Assembly: GCF_001651865.1 (NCBI RefSeq)
Contig: NZ_LPUX01000053.1
Span: forward strand, 1,319,667 to 1,383,666
Reading direction: 5' to 3'
DNA: 64,000 nt
Source of the DNA: Sinorhizobium glycinis
Lineage (GTDB): Bacteria > Pseudomonadota > Alphaproteobacteria > Rhizobiales > Rhizobiaceae
A program made the translations under genes and the position numbers. Shown here piece after piece: positions 36,248 to 44,440 of this stretch. The notes beneath the pieces were generated by a model. It saw only the letters and a program-made list of their open reading frames with translations, was not told the origin of the DNA and did not search any database. Position 1 is the first letter of the stretch. Each line of letters begins with the position of its first letter.

Positions 36248-37141
36248 TCAACCCGGCACTACAGCCAATTGCCAAAGCCCAAAGGCAATGAGCGCGACGC
36301 CTGCGGCACGCGACAGGAGCCGGCCGGCCGGCACCAGCTTCTCGGCAAGTACGAAGAGAGCGATCGCGGCGATCCACAGCACATTCATGATGCCGCCGAC
36401 GAACAGCAGGCCCATCAGTGCCCAGCAGCAGCCGACGCAATAGAGACCGTGGCGGAAACCGAGCCTCATGGCACCACGCGGATCACTTCGGAAGCCGCCC
36501 TGCCTCTGCAGGAAGACGATCGGCGCCTGGCATTGCGACAGGCATGCGTCTTTCAGCGGCGTCCACTGGTATAGTCCGGCAACGATCAGCACGATGCCGC
36601 TGAAGATACGACTGGCGCTCGCCAGCGCCGGGGTCAGCAGCGTCCCTTCGATCAGCCATTGGCCGAGCGTGGCGACGAGCGCGAATCCGGTCCAGGCGAT
36701 GAGATAGCCGCCGGTGAAGTAGCCCGACGACGCGAAGGGCTTGCCGTCGCGGAGGCTCTGCCGTCCGACACGCGCATAGAGAAGGATCATCGGCGACGCC
36801 GAAGGAAGCATCATGCCGACCATCATCACCACCCACATGGTCAGGGTGAAGGCAGCCTCGACGGCACCCCAGGGACGCGGCGAAATTCCCAGCAACGAAT
36901 CGAGCGGATCGGTGCCCGGCCCGCCTCCCATGTCCATGTTCATATCCATGTCCATGTGCATGCCAGGCTCCATGGGCATGGCTCCGTCGGTGCCCGACCC
37001 GGGCATCGCCATGTCGGTCATGCCCATGCCGGCGACCAGCCAGAGGATGTAGATCCAGGCGACTGCCGCGAGAGTAGCGATCGCCGCAGCGACGATTGCC
37101 CGGTCGCGGCGCAACAGGGATTCGAGCGTGGTGTCGGTCAT
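36248..37141 (-). CDS. DUF2182 integral membrane protein, Met/His-rich
   Basis: A 297-residue membrane protein of the DUF2182 family, annotated elsewhere as predicted metal-binding. After a first helix (about residues 17-38) comes a Met/Asp/His-rich stretch (about 39-71, with MEPGMHMDMDMNMDMGGG). This lies most likely on the periplasmic side and resembles copper-binding segments. Further helices hold the conserved WVVMMVGMMLPSA and GLYCVGCCWALMG, plus a CLSQC pair. The gene starts four bases after the stop of a DUF1326 gene, so the two form a tight pair. The function is not established; metal handling is inferred from composition and cysteines. Confidence 0.8.
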   Translation of the reverse strand: MTDTTLESLLRRDRAIVAAAIATLAAVAWIYILWLVAGMGMTDMAMPGSGTDGAMPMEPGMHMDMDMNMDMGGGPGTDPLDSLLGISPRPWGAVEAAFTLTMWVVMMVGMMLPSASPMILLYARVGRQSLRDGKPFASSGYFTGGYLIAWTGFALVATLGQWLIEGTLLTPALASASRIFSGIVLIVAGLYQWTPLKDACLSQCQAPIVFLQRQGGFRSDPRGAMRLGFRHGLYCVGCCWALMGLLFVGGIMNVLWIAAIALFVLAEKLVPAGRLLSRAAGVALIAFGLWQLAVVPG

Positions 37142-37145
37142 GATG

Positions 37146-37781
37146 TCAGTGCACCACGCCGCGCTCGGTCATATGGATCGTGGCGAAATGGGCGTGCGAG
37201 TCCGCCAGCGAGAGCGGCAGGACCCCGGTCGTGTCGGCCCAGCCGCGCCCCACCTCGCAGGTGTCGTATTCGAAGCCGTTCGGCAGGTTGAGGCGGGCGC
37301 GGTGCTGCTCTCCCGTCACCGGATTGAGGATCGGCTCGCCGCGCGCCTTCATCCATCCCGGTATGCTGACGCGCGCCGTCCGGCCCTCGATGTCGACCTC
37401 GAAGTCGATGAGTGCGAAGACCGGATCGTGGAACGTTTCGAAGGTTGTCGAGAACACCTGGAAGAAGGTCGCGCCGGGTTCGGTGTCCTGCCCGCTCATG
37501 ATGCGCAGCAGCGCCTCGCGCTGCGCGGCCGAGGCGCGCTCGTCGACGATCGGCACGACTTCGCCCCTGCCCTCGTGGATGGCCCCCGGCCATGCGACGA
37601 TCATCGCGCATCTCAGGCCATCGAGCCGGGTGTCGCCGTGATGGCCTTCCTCGATCTCGATCACCCCCACGGCGCTGCAATGGCCCTGCGTGGGCAGTGC
37701 ATTGTACTGGCAGGGGCAACCATAGGCGCAGTTGCAATGAAGAAACTCACGGCCCTTGATCGTCCATTTGACGTTCGTCAT
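37146..37781 (-). CDS. DUF1326 protein with Cys-rich N-terminus
   Basis: A 211-residue protein of the uncharacterised DUF1326 family. It opens with the invariant LHCNCAYGCPCQYN, three cysteines in a CxC-x4-C array that could bind metal or a cluster. There is no signal peptide or membrane segment, so it is cytoplasmic. I chose the ATG at 37781, which has GGGAGG five bases upstream; the in-frame GTG at 37787 sits within that ribosome binding site spacing. It is directly followed by the DUF2182 membrane protein gene, and the two families often occur together. Confidence 0.8.
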   Translation of the reverse strand: MTNVKWTIKGREFLHCNCAYGCPCQYNALPTQGHCSAVGVIEIEEGHHGDTRLDGLRCAMIVAWPGAIHEGRGEVVPIVDERASAAQREALLRIMSGQDTEPGATFFQVFSTTFETFHDPVFALIDFEVDIEGRTARVSIPGWMKARGEPILNPVTGEQHRARLNLPNGFEYDTCEVGRGWADTTGVLPLSLADSHAHFATIHMTERGVVH

Positions 37782-37920
37782 CGTCACCTCCCCGGGATCT
37801 GACCGTTCAGCTATCTACCAGCTGACGAAAAATATACTCCCGAGAATGAGCGATGCCAACGGCACGACGCGGCGCCGGTCGAGCGAAGCTTGGGGCGAGG
37901 AGTAAAGAGTGCGCCGCATA

Positions 37921-37968
37921 TCCCTTCGCCTCGCTCGCGGGAGGAGGCGCCGGCAGGCGGATGAGTGG
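37921..37968. repeat. Half-element of the GC-rich family B repeat
   Basis: CCCTTCGCCTCGCTCGCGGGAGGAGGCGCCGGCAGGCGGATGAG-type half, the right arm only of the elements seen elsewhere. It is the one copy in a divergent gap, between the DUF1326 and recF starts. Confidence 0.65.
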
Positions 37969-38045
37969 CAAACCGCGATGCCCTTTCGCCTTGCCTTGGC
38001 CCGGCTTTCGTCCTACCTGACAGACACGTCGAATTCGGACCCGCA

Positions 38046-39170
38046 ATGCCCCACAAGGTCTATCTCACCCGCCTGAAACTCAGCGATTTTCGCAACTATG
38101 CGGCGCTCTCGCTCGATCTCGACCAGCGCCATGTGGTGCTGACCGGCGAGAACGGCGCGGGCAAGACCAATCTGATGGAGGCGATCTCCTTTCTGTCGCC
38201 GGGCCGCGGCCTGCGGCGCGCCGCCTACGCGGAGGTCGTCCGCGTCGATGCGATGGATGGCTTCTCGGTCTTCGCGGCCGTCGAGGGGATGGAAGGGCCG
38301 GTGGAGATCGGCACGGGTACCGCGGGCGCCGAGGAAGGGCAATCGCGCCGCCTCAGGCTGAACGGCACGCCCGCCCGCACCGTTGACGAGCTCACCGACC
38401 ATCTGCGCGTGCTGTGGCTGACCCCGGCGATGGACGGCCTCTTCACCGGCCCGTCCTCCGACCGGCGGCGGTTCCTCGACCGGCTGGTGCTCTCGCTCGA
38501 TCCCGAGCACGGCCGGCGAGCCAGCGAATTCGACCGTGCCATGCGCAGCCGCAACCGGTTGCTCTCGGAATTCCGGCCGGATCCCGCCTGGCTGACCGCC
38601 ATCGAGCGGGAAATGGCCGGCTTGGGCGTCTCGATGGCCCTTGCCCGCCTGGAGATGCTGGGGCTCCTGACGGCGCTCGTGGAGCGAAGCCAAGGGGATG
38701 GCACGTTCCCTTCGGCCAGCCTGTCGCTTGCCGGCTTTCTCGACGATTTCCACGGAACGCCGGCCTACGATCTGGAAGAGCGATATCTCCAGGCGCTGCA
38801 GGACGGGCGTGCTCGCGATGCCGCCGCGGGCCGGACGCTCGACGGTCCCCACCGCAGCGACCTGCTGATCCGCCACCGGGAGAAGGATATGGAGGCGGAA
38901 CGCTGCTCGACCGGCGAGCAGAAGGCATTGCTCGTCGGCCTCGTTCTCGCCCATGCGCGCCTCGTCGGCGACATGACCGGGCACGCGCCGGTCCTGCTGC
39001 TCGACGAGATCGCCGCCCATCTCGACCAGGGACGGCGCGCGGCGCTCTTCGACCGCGTCGACGCGCTCGGTGGCCAGGCCTTCATGACCGGGACGGACCG
39101 GGCGATGTTCGAGGCGCTCGGCGAACGAGCGTGCTATCTGACCGTTGCAAACGGCCGCGTATCGGAGTGA
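38046..39170 (+). CDS. recF: DNA replication and repair protein RecF
   Basis: A 374-residue SMC-like ATPase that helps load RecA at gapped DNA. Walker A is TGENGAGKTNLMEA, the ABC-type signature lies around CSTGEQKALLVGL, and Walker B is VLLLDEIAAHLD. LSDFRNYAAL near the N-terminus is the family hallmark. The ATG at 38046 gives the typical start; a longer frame upstream crosses a repeat and is rejected. It stands alone here, away from dnaA, dnaN and gyrB, as in other Rhizobiales, and is followed 61 bases later by a MoeB/ThiF gene. Confidence 0.94.
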   Translation: MPHKVYLTRLKLSDFRNYAALSLDLDQRHVVLTGENGAGKTNLMEAISFLSPGRGLRRAAYAEVVRVDAMDGFSVFAAVEGMEGPVEIGTGTAGAEEGQSRRLRLNGTPARTVDELTDHLRVLWLTPAMDGLFTGPSSDRRRFLDRLVLSLDPEHGRRASEFDRAMRSRNRLLSEFRPDPAWLTAIEREMAGLGVSMALARLEMLGLLTALVERSQGDGTFPSASLSLAGFLDDFHGTPAYDLEERYLQALQDGRARDAAAGRTLDGPHRSDLLIRHREKDMEAERCSTGEQKALLVGLVLAHARLVGDMTGHAPVLLLDEIAAHLDQGRRAALFDRVDALGGQAFMTGTDRAMFEALGERACYLTVANGRVSE

Positions 39171-39231
39171 CATCCGCCCTGCTCCATGGCGTGCTCAAGG
39201 ATGCGCCGGCAGGTAGCCCACGGAGACGGAC

Positions 39232-39993
39232 ATGACCACAACGGCCCTCGACTCATCGGAAATCGCCCGCTATGCGCGCCATATCGTGCTGCCGGAGATC
39301 GGCGGCGCGGGACAGCAGAAGCTGAAGGCGGCGCGCGTGCTGGTCATCGGCGCGGGCGGGCTCGGCGCCCCGGTGCTGCAATATCTTGCCGCGGCAGGCG
39401 TCGGCAGGCTCGGCATTGTCGATGACGACGTCGTCTCGCTGTCGAACCTGCAGCGCCAGGTCATTCACGCCACCGGCGATATCGGCCGGCCGAAGGTCGA
39501 AAGCGCGGCCGCCGCAATTGCCGACCTCAACCCGCATGTGGAGGTCATGCCGCATGCGCAGCGTCTCTCATCCGAAAACGCCGAGGAGATCTTTCAGCAA
39601 TACGACCTCGTCGTCGACGGATCGGACAATTTCGAGACGCGTTATCTGGCGGCGGATGCGGCGGAGGCGGCACGGGTCCCTCTCGTCACCGGCGCCGTCG
39701 GGCGTTTCGACGGTTCCGTCACCGTGTTGAAGCCCTACGAAACGAACGCCGACGGCCAGCCCAATCCGTCCTATCGCGATCTCTTCCCGACGCCGCCGCC
39801 GCCGGGCGCCGTGCCGGCCTGTGCGGAAGCGGGCGTGGTCGGCGCCTTAACCGGCGTTATCGGCACGCTGCAGGCAATGGAAACGATCAAGCTTATCACC
39901 GGCATCGGCGAGCCGCTTATCGGACGGCTGCTGCTTTATGACGGCCTCGCCGCCGCCTTCAGCACGATCCGCTACCGGCGCGGCCGGGGTTGA
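39232..39993 (+). CDS. moeB: MoeB/ThiF/HesA-family adenylyltransferase
   Basis: A 253-residue E1-like enzyme that adenylates the C-terminus of a ubiquitin-like sulfur carrier (MoaD or ThiS). The nucleotide loop is VLVIGAGGLGAPVLQYLAAAG. DDDVVSLSNLQRQV holds the catalytic Asp and Arg, and DGSDNFETRYL the substrate Asp. CAEAGVVG holds the conserved Cys. It lacks the two CxxC pairs that bind zinc in E. coli MoeB, and there is no rhodanese domain. MoeB is the best reading; a ThiF role cannot be ruled out. No other cofactor genes are adjacent. Confidence 0.85.
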   Translation: MTTTALDSSEIARYARHIVLPEIGGAGQQKLKAARVLVIGAGGLGAPVLQYLAAAGVGRLGIVDDDVVSLSNLQRQVIHATGDIGRPKVESAAAAIADLNPHVEVMPHAQRLSSENAEEIFQQYDLVVDGSDNFETRYLAADAAEAARVPLVTGAVGRFDGSVTVLKPYETNADGQPNPSYRDLFPTPPPPGAVPACAEAGVVGALTGVIGTLQAMETIKLITGIGEPLIGRLLLYDGLAAAFSTIRYRRGRG

Positions 39994-40062
39994 GATTCGC
40001 CTCGAGCCCAGCTCCTGATAGCGATCGAAATGCGGAAAGCAGTGAGCCGATCGTCGCGGGAT

Positions 40063-40176
40063 TTGCCCCTCGCCCTAACCCTCTCCCCGCAAGCGGGGAG
40101 AGGGGAGTGGGACGTCGCCGCGAGTCTCCTTCGCCCCGCCTGCGGGAAGAAGGTGCCGGCAGGCGGATGAGGTGCA
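40063..40176. repeat. GC-rich palindromic intergenic element, family B
   Basis: Begins TTGCCCCTCGCCCTAACCCTC, holds CTCTCCCCGC/GCGGGGAGAGG, and ends GGCAGGCGGATGAGGTGC. Same orientation as the copy at 10635. It lies between the convergent moeB and hydroxyacid dehydrogenase genes. Confidence 0.85.
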
Positions 40177-40199
40177 AAAACCCTTTTTCAGTACGCGCT

Positions 40200-41204
40200 T
40201 CAATCCCGCCCCGGCAGCACGCGGTCCGGCGGGCGGTGGCCGTCGAAGAAGGTGCGGATGTTGATCACCACCTTCTCGCCCATGTCGATGCGGCCTTCGA
40301 GCGTCGCCGAGCTCATATGCGGCAAGAGCACGACCTTGCCTTCGCCGGCAAGCCTGATGAGCTTCGGATTGATGGCCGGTTCGTTCTCGAAGACGTCGAG
40401 GCCGGCTCCGGCGATCTTGCCCTCCCGCAGGCATTTGATCATTGCGGTTTCGTCGATCACGTCGCCGCGCGCGGTGTTGACGATGTAGCTGTCGGGGCGC
40501 ATCAACGCCAGCCGCCTGGCCGAAAGCAGATGATAGGTGGCGGGCGTCGACGGGCAATTGACGGAAACTATGTCGACGCGGGCGAGCATCTGGTCGAGGC
40601 TGTCCCAATAGGTCGCCTCCAGCATCTCCTCGGTCTCGCGCTTGACGCGATGGCGGTTGTGATAATGGATCGAAAGGCCGAAGGCCTTGGCGCGGCGGGC
40701 GACGGCGGTGCCGATCCGCCCCATGCCGACGATGCCGATGCGCTTGCCGGCGATGCGCCGGCCGAGCATCCAGGTCGGCGACCACCCGGCCCACTCGCCT
40801 TTCCGGTCGGTCAGCACCTGCGCACCCTCGGCGAGCCGGCGCGGCACCGCAAGGATGAGCGCCATGGTCATGTCGGCGGTGTCTTCCGTCAGCACGTTCG
40901 GCGTGTTGGTGACGGTGATGCCCTTGCGGGCGGCGGTGTCGACGTCGATGTTGTCGACACCGTTCGAAAAGGCGGCGATGAGCTTCAACTGCGGCCCGGC
41001 CTGTTCGATCAAAGCGGCGTCGATCCGGTCCGTCACCGTCGGCACCAGCACATCGACCCTTTTCACCGCGGCAACCAGCTCCGGCTGGCTGCGCGGCGTG
41101 TCGTCGATGTTGAGCTCGGCGTCGAAGAGCTCGCGCATCCGGGTCTCGACGACATCCGGCAGTTTCCGGGTGATGTAGACGGTTGGCTTCTTCTTGCTTG
41201 TCAT
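40200..41204 (-). CDS. D-2-hydroxyacid dehydrogenase (glyoxylate/hydroxypyruvate reductase-like)
   Basis: A 334-residue NAD(P)H-dependent D-isomer-specific dehydrogenase of the GyaR/GhrB type. The nucleotide loop is GIVGMGRIGTAVARRAKAFG. Catalytic positions are the Arg after SNGVDNID, the Arg in NTARGDVIDE, the Glu in DVFENEP, and the His in LLPHMSSAT. The start at 41204 (MTSKKKPTVYITRKLPD) suits the family better than the longer frame. It would reduce glyoxylate or hydroxypyruvate in the cytoplasm. A second, unrelated-subfamily reductase is encoded at 59376. Confidence 0.88.
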   Translation of the reverse strand: MTSKKKPTVYITRKLPDVVETRMRELFDAELNIDDTPRSQPELVAAVKRVDVLVPTVTDRIDAALIEQAGPQLKLIAAFSNGVDNIDVDTAARKGITVTNTPNVLTEDTADMTMALILAVPRRLAEGAQVLTDRKGEWAGWSPTWMLGRRIAGKRIGIVGMGRIGTAVARRAKAFGLSIHYHNRHRVKRETEEMLEATYWDSLDQMLARVDIVSVNCPSTPATYHLLSARRLALMRPDSYIVNTARGDVIDETAMIKCLREGKIAGAGLDVFENEPAINPKLIRLAGEGKVVLLPHMSSATLEGRIDMGEKVVINIRTFFDGHRPPDRVLPGRD

Positions 41205-41356
41205 TCCTGTGAGCGGCCCTCGTTGACGGGTCGTTAACCAAGTTGGGTGATAGTTTCTCCCTGTAGCCGCAATTTCTACCAGACCCGGTGGGGAAGACAA
41301 TTGAAAGTCGCTGTCCGGGTTGAGGATTCGCGGCACGCGTCCGGGCGGGCGCGTTC

Positions 41357-41461
41357 CAGCATGTTTCCTTGGATCGGATCCGGTCCGAGGATTAAAACAC
41401 GCGGCAATTCAAAGTGCTACAGCGACCTTTGTGCATCTGCGATGGGCCAACGGCGCTGTGG
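41357..41461. repeat. Decayed palindromic element, family A, copy 3
   Basis: CAGCATGTTTCCTTGGATC and TTCAAAGTGCTACAGCGACC match the other family A copies, but the partner arms have drifted (CACGCGGCA instead of the CATGCAG arm, CGCTGTGG instead of CGCTGTAG). It sits in the gap upstream of the SH3 gene and forms the false N-terminal extension of a longer frame. Confidence 0.75.
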
Positions 41462-41493
41462 AGACGCCGCAAGGCTTCGCTTACGATCGGAAC

Positions 41494-42045
41494 ATGGGCT
41501 TCGTCATGCGTCACATCATTTCCAAAGCCTCGCAATTGTTGTTGGCCGCCTTCCTCGGAACGGCCATCATGAATTCCGCCGCCTTTGGCCAGGCGGCCAA
41601 GGGCCCGAGTGGTCTGCCGCTCCCCCGCTTCGTCAGCCTCAAGTCCAAGAGCGTCAATCTGAGGATAGGGCCCAGCCTCGATTACGCGGTCGCCTTCCGC
41701 TATCTGAGATCCGGCGTTCCCGTCGAGATCATCCAGGAATACGACAACTGGCGCCGCATCCGAGACGCCGACGGAACGGAGGGCTGGGTCAACCAGGCGC
41801 TGCTCTCCGGCGATCGCACCGCCGTTGCTGCGCCGTGGATGCGCGGCAAGGGCGAAGAAATCTTCGTCAATCTGAGGCGCGACCCGCAAAGCACGGCGCC
41901 GATCGTCGCCCGCATGCAGCCGGGCGTGCTGCTGCATATCGGCGAGTGCAACGGCGACTGGTGCCATGCGGAGACACAAGGGGTCGAAGGCTGGATCGCC
42001 CAGGGCGAGATCTGGGGCGCTTACCCGGGCGAAGCGTTCAAGTAG
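41494..42045 (+). CDS. Secreted protein with two SH3b domains
   Basis: A protein of about 183 residues. A signal peptide (SQLLLAAFLGTAIMNSAAFG, cleavage near FGQA) leads to two bacterial SH3 domains. The first is around KSVNLRIGPSLDYAV to GWVNQALLSG, and the second around IFVNLRRDPQSTAPIV to GWIAQGEIWG. Such domains bind peptidoglycan or proteins in the periplasm. A start at 41506 (MRHIISK) is equally possible. Longer frames from 41320 run through the decayed repeat and are not credible. No enzymatic domain is present, so it may be a wall-binding adaptor. Confidence 0.85.
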   Translation: MGFVMRHIISKASQLLLAAFLGTAIMNSAAFGQAAKGPSGLPLPRFVSLKSKSVNLRIGPSLDYAVAFRYLRSGVPVEIIQEYDNWRRIRDADGTEGWVNQALLSGDRTAVAAPWMRGKGEEIFVNLRRDPQSTAPIVARMQPGVLLHIGECNGDWCHAETQGVEGWIAQGEIWGAYPGEAFK

Positions 42046-42077
42046 AGCTCCGGCCGCGGGACGCCTTTGAGTTCTGC

Positions 42078-42193
42078 AATTCCCCCTCATCCGCCTGCCG
42101 GCACCTTCTCCCCGCAAGCGGGGCGAAGGAGAATCGCGACGCGACCTTCAGTCCCCTCTCCCCGCAGGCGGGGAGAGGGCTAGGGTGAGGGGC
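42078..42193. repeat. GC-rich palindromic intergenic element, family B (reverse orientation)
   Basis: Begins TTCCCCCTCATCCGCCTGCC and ends AGGGCTAGGGTGAGGGGC, with CTTCTCCCCGC/GCGGGGCGAAGG and CTCTCCCCGC/GCGGGGAGAGG hairpins. It lies between the convergent SH3 and PfkB genes. Confidence 0.85.
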
Positions 42194-42218
42194 TTGCTTG
42201 CCACCGTAAGTAAGGACC

Positions 42219-43211
42219 CTAGACGAGAGCGGCCTGGCGGGCAGCGTCGGCGAGCGAGACCATCGGCCGCGGGCCGATCTGGCCGATGACGATGCCAGCC
42301 GCCATGTTGCCGAGCTTGCTGCAGTCTTCCAGCGAACGGCCGGCCGTATAGCCGTAGAGGAAGCCGGCCGCATAGAGGTCGCCCGCGCCGGTCGTATCGA
42401 CCACCTGCTCGACCGCGCTCGCCCGGACGCGCACCCGTTCCTCGCCGCGCACGACGATCGAACCCTCTTCGCTGAGCGTCACGGCGGCGAGCTTGCAGTC
42501 CTTGGCGAGCGTCTCGAGCGCGAGTTCGAAATCCTCCGTCTCGTAAAGTGCCAGTGCCTCCTGCCTGTTGGCGAAAACGATGTCGACGGTGCCCGAGCGC
42601 ATCAGGTCGAGAAACTCGTCCCGGTAGCGATGCACGCAGAAACTGTCCGAGAGCGTCATCGCCGTCTCGCGGCCATGGGCATGGGCGATTCGCGCCGCCT
42701 CGCGGATGGCGTCCTTGGCGCGCGGCGGATCCCAGAGATAGCCTTCGAAATAGGTGACCGTGGATTGGGCGACGACATCGGCCTCAACATCCTCCGGGCC
42801 GAGCTCGACGCAGGCGCCGAGATAGGTGTTCATCGAGCGCTCGCCATCCTCGGTGACGAAGATCATCGATCTCGCCGTCGGCGGCAGGCTCTCGAGCGGC
42901 GTGGTCTGGAAGTGGACGCCCTGGGCGCGGATGTCGTGCGTGAATATCTGGCCGAGCTGGTCGTTGGCGATCTTGCCGAAATAGGCCGCCCGCCCGCCGA
43001 GGCTCGCCACACCCGCGGCGGTGTTGCCGGCGCTCCCGCCGGAGGCTTCGACGGCCGGACCCATGCGCGAATAGAGAAGCTCCGCCCGCTCCGCATCGAT
43101 GAGGTTCATCGCGCCCTTGATGATGCCGTTGTGCACGAGAAAGCTGTCATCGCAGCGCGCAATGATATCGACGATCGCATTGCCGATCGTCAGTACATCG
43201 AATTTCGTCAT
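42219..43211 (-). CDS. PfkB-family carbohydrate kinase (adenosine/ribokinase-like)
   Basis: A 330-residue kinase of the PfkB (ribokinase) family. It starts MTKFDVLTIGNAIVDI. The first signature region is GGSAGNTAAGVASLGG, and the anion-hole motif with catalytic Asp is DTTGAGDLYAAGFLYG. GGAG precedes the ATG at 43211, and longer upstream starts have no support. Orthologues in Rhizobiales are usually annotated adenosine kinase. The sequence alone supports only sugar or nucleoside kinase. Confidence 0.85.
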   Translation of the reverse strand: MTKFDVLTIGNAIVDIIARCDDSFLVHNGIIKGAMNLIDAERAELLYSRMGPAVEASGGSAGNTAAGVASLGGRAAYFGKIANDQLGQIFTHDIRAQGVHFQTTPLESLPPTARSMIFVTEDGERSMNTYLGACVELGPEDVEADVVAQSTVTYFEGYLWDPPRAKDAIREAARIAHAHGRETAMTLSDSFCVHRYRDEFLDLMRSGTVDIVFANRQEALALYETEDFELALETLAKDCKLAAVTLSEEGSIVVRGEERVRVRASAVEQVVDTTGAGDLYAAGFLYGYTAGRSLEDCSKLGNMAAGIVIGQIGPRPMVSLADAARQAALV

Positions 43212-43335
43212 GAGCTCCGTCCGGTTTCCTGAATGGCCGGTGTTCGTTAATAGCGGTTTTCCGGCCATTTGGAAGTCACAACAGCGACGTTCGGGACGCA
43301 TAAGGTCGCCGTAGCATCCTGCGCAACGCCGGCGA

Positions 43336-43761
43336 TCACGCCGGCAGCACTCTTTCGTCATAGGCGTCGACGAATTCGGCGTTGGGCGGGATCGGTTTGA
43401 TGACATCGATCATCACGCCGTTGGGATCGGCGGTGATGAAATGGCGCTGGCCGAAGTCTTCGTCACAAAGTGCCTTGAGAATCGGAAGCCCGGCATCTCG
43501 CATCTCGGCATAGAGCCCATCGGGATCTTCGACCTCGAAATTCAAGAGCACCCCCTGGACGGGAACCCGGTGCTGCTCCGGCACGGTCTCGTGACGGTAG
43601 TCGAGAACGGCAATCGTCACGTGCTCGTCTTCGGTCGATTGCAGATGCATGTACCAGTCGCTGGCGAAAAGCGCCTCGAAGCGAAAATGCTTCACGTAGA
43701 AGTCGGCGGTCGCCCGCACATCGGCCGTCATGATCACCGGATAGTAGCTCGTCGATTTCAT
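43336..43761 (-). CDS. VOC (glyoxalase/bleomycin-resistance fold) protein
   Basis: A 141-residue single-domain protein of the vicinal oxygen chelate superfamily. The two beta-alpha-beta-beta-beta modules start at [22 protein letters not shown] and [16 protein letters not shown], and [18 protein letters not shown] is the usual closing stretch. GGAGG sits before the ATG at 43761. It is divergent from a TetR regulator with two palindromes between them and is very likely under its control. It could be a ring-cleaving, resistance or binding protein; the substrate is unknown. Confidence 0.85.
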   Translation of the reverse strand: MKSTSYYPVIMTADVRATADFYVKHFRFEALFASDWYMHLQSTEDEHVTIAVLDYRHETVPEQHRVPVQGVLLNFEVEDPDGLYAEMRDAGLPILKALCDEDFGQRHFITADPNGVMIDVIKPIPPNAEFVDAYDERVLPA

Positions 43762-43782
43762 GCTTTTCCTCCATCGATCATT

Positions 43783-43803
43783 AACATACAATCTGTTTGT
43801 ATC
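43783..43803. promoter_or_regulatory. TetR-type operator 1 between VOC and TetR genes
   Basis: AACATACAATCTGTTTGTATC, an imperfect palindrome. It matches the smeABR operator region at 10906-10926 in nearly every half-site position (AACATACA...CTGTTTGTAT in both). It lies 22 bases before the VOC start, where a repressor would block both divergent promoters. Confidence 0.6.
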
Positions 43804-43810
43804 TCAGTAT

Positions 43811-43833
43811 AAACATACAGGCTGTATGTATGC
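43811..43833. promoter_or_regulatory. TetR-type operator 2, overlapping the TetR start codon
   Basis: Contains the perfect 15-base palindrome CATACAGGCTGTATG (43814-43828), flanked by AA and TATG. Its centre is about 28 bases from that of operator 1. It touches the ATG of the regulator gene at 43830, which suggests strong autorepression. Confidence 0.6.
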
Positions 43834-44426
43834 AACAAGAGGAAAAGCCCCGACGCTCGAATCGCGAGCGCTCAGACACGACCCGCGCCGCCATCATCGA
43901 CGCCGCGCGCGAACTCTTCGTCGCCAAAGGCTATGCGGACACGACAACGCCGGACATCGTCGCCGCGGCAGGGCTGACCCGCGGCGCCCTCTACCACCAT
44001 TTCGAGGACAAGAAGGCGCTGTTTCGCGCCGTCGTCGAACGGGAGGCAGGAGAGGTCGCCGAAGCCATCGAACGCTCCGACGATGGGCAGGGCTCGCCGC
44101 GAGACGTGCTGCTCAAAGGCGCTTCGGCCTATTTCGATGCCGTGACAGCACCAGGGCGCGTGCGCCTGTTGCTGCTCGATGGCCCTGCTGTCCTTGGCGT
44201 GGCGGAGATGGCGGCCATCGACGCGGCGTATGGCGGGCAGACGTTGCAGGAGGGGCTCGCGGCAGCCATGCCGCCGGGGCACCTCGACGGAAATGGGCTT
44301 GCGGCGATGGCCGTGCTGCTATCGGCCGCCTTCGACCGGGCGGCGCTCGAAATCGACACCGGCGCGGCGCGAGAGGCCTATGTCAACGCCATCGGGCGGC
44401 TGATCGGCGGATTGATCGGCCGGTGA
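43830..44426 (+). CDS. TetR-family transcriptional regulator
   Basis: A 198-residue repressor with the helix-turn-helix IVAAAGLTRGALYHHFEDKKALF and a C-terminal ligand domain of the YjdC/PfmR-like type. I start at the ATG at 43830 (MQQEEKPRRSN). No Shine-Dalgarno sequence precedes it, and the operator palindrome runs into the codon, so the mRNA may be leaderless or nearly so. The TTG at 43797 would add residues encoded by the operators and is unlikely. It faces the VOC gene across two palindromes. The stop lies 14 bases from that of the convergent nth gene. Confidence 0.87.
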   Translation: MQQEEKPRRSNRERSDTTRAAIIDAARELFVAKGYADTTTPDIVAAAGLTRGALYHHFEDKKALFRAVVEREAGEVAEAIERSDDGQGSPRDVLLKGASAYFDAVTAPGRVRLLLLDGPAVLGVAEMAAIDAAYGGQTLQEGLAAAMPPGHLDGNGLAAMAVLLSAAFDRAALEIDTGAAREAYVNAIGRLIGGLIGR

Positions 44427-44440
44427 AGGTCGAACAGCCG

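Noticed and set aside
41320-41493. N-terminal extension of the SH3-protein frame.
   Set aside because: It is made from a decayed intergenic repeat and would hide the signal peptide.
43797-43829. TTG start adding eleven residues to the TetR protein at 43830.
   Set aside because: The added codons are made of operator palindromes and have no ribosome binding site.
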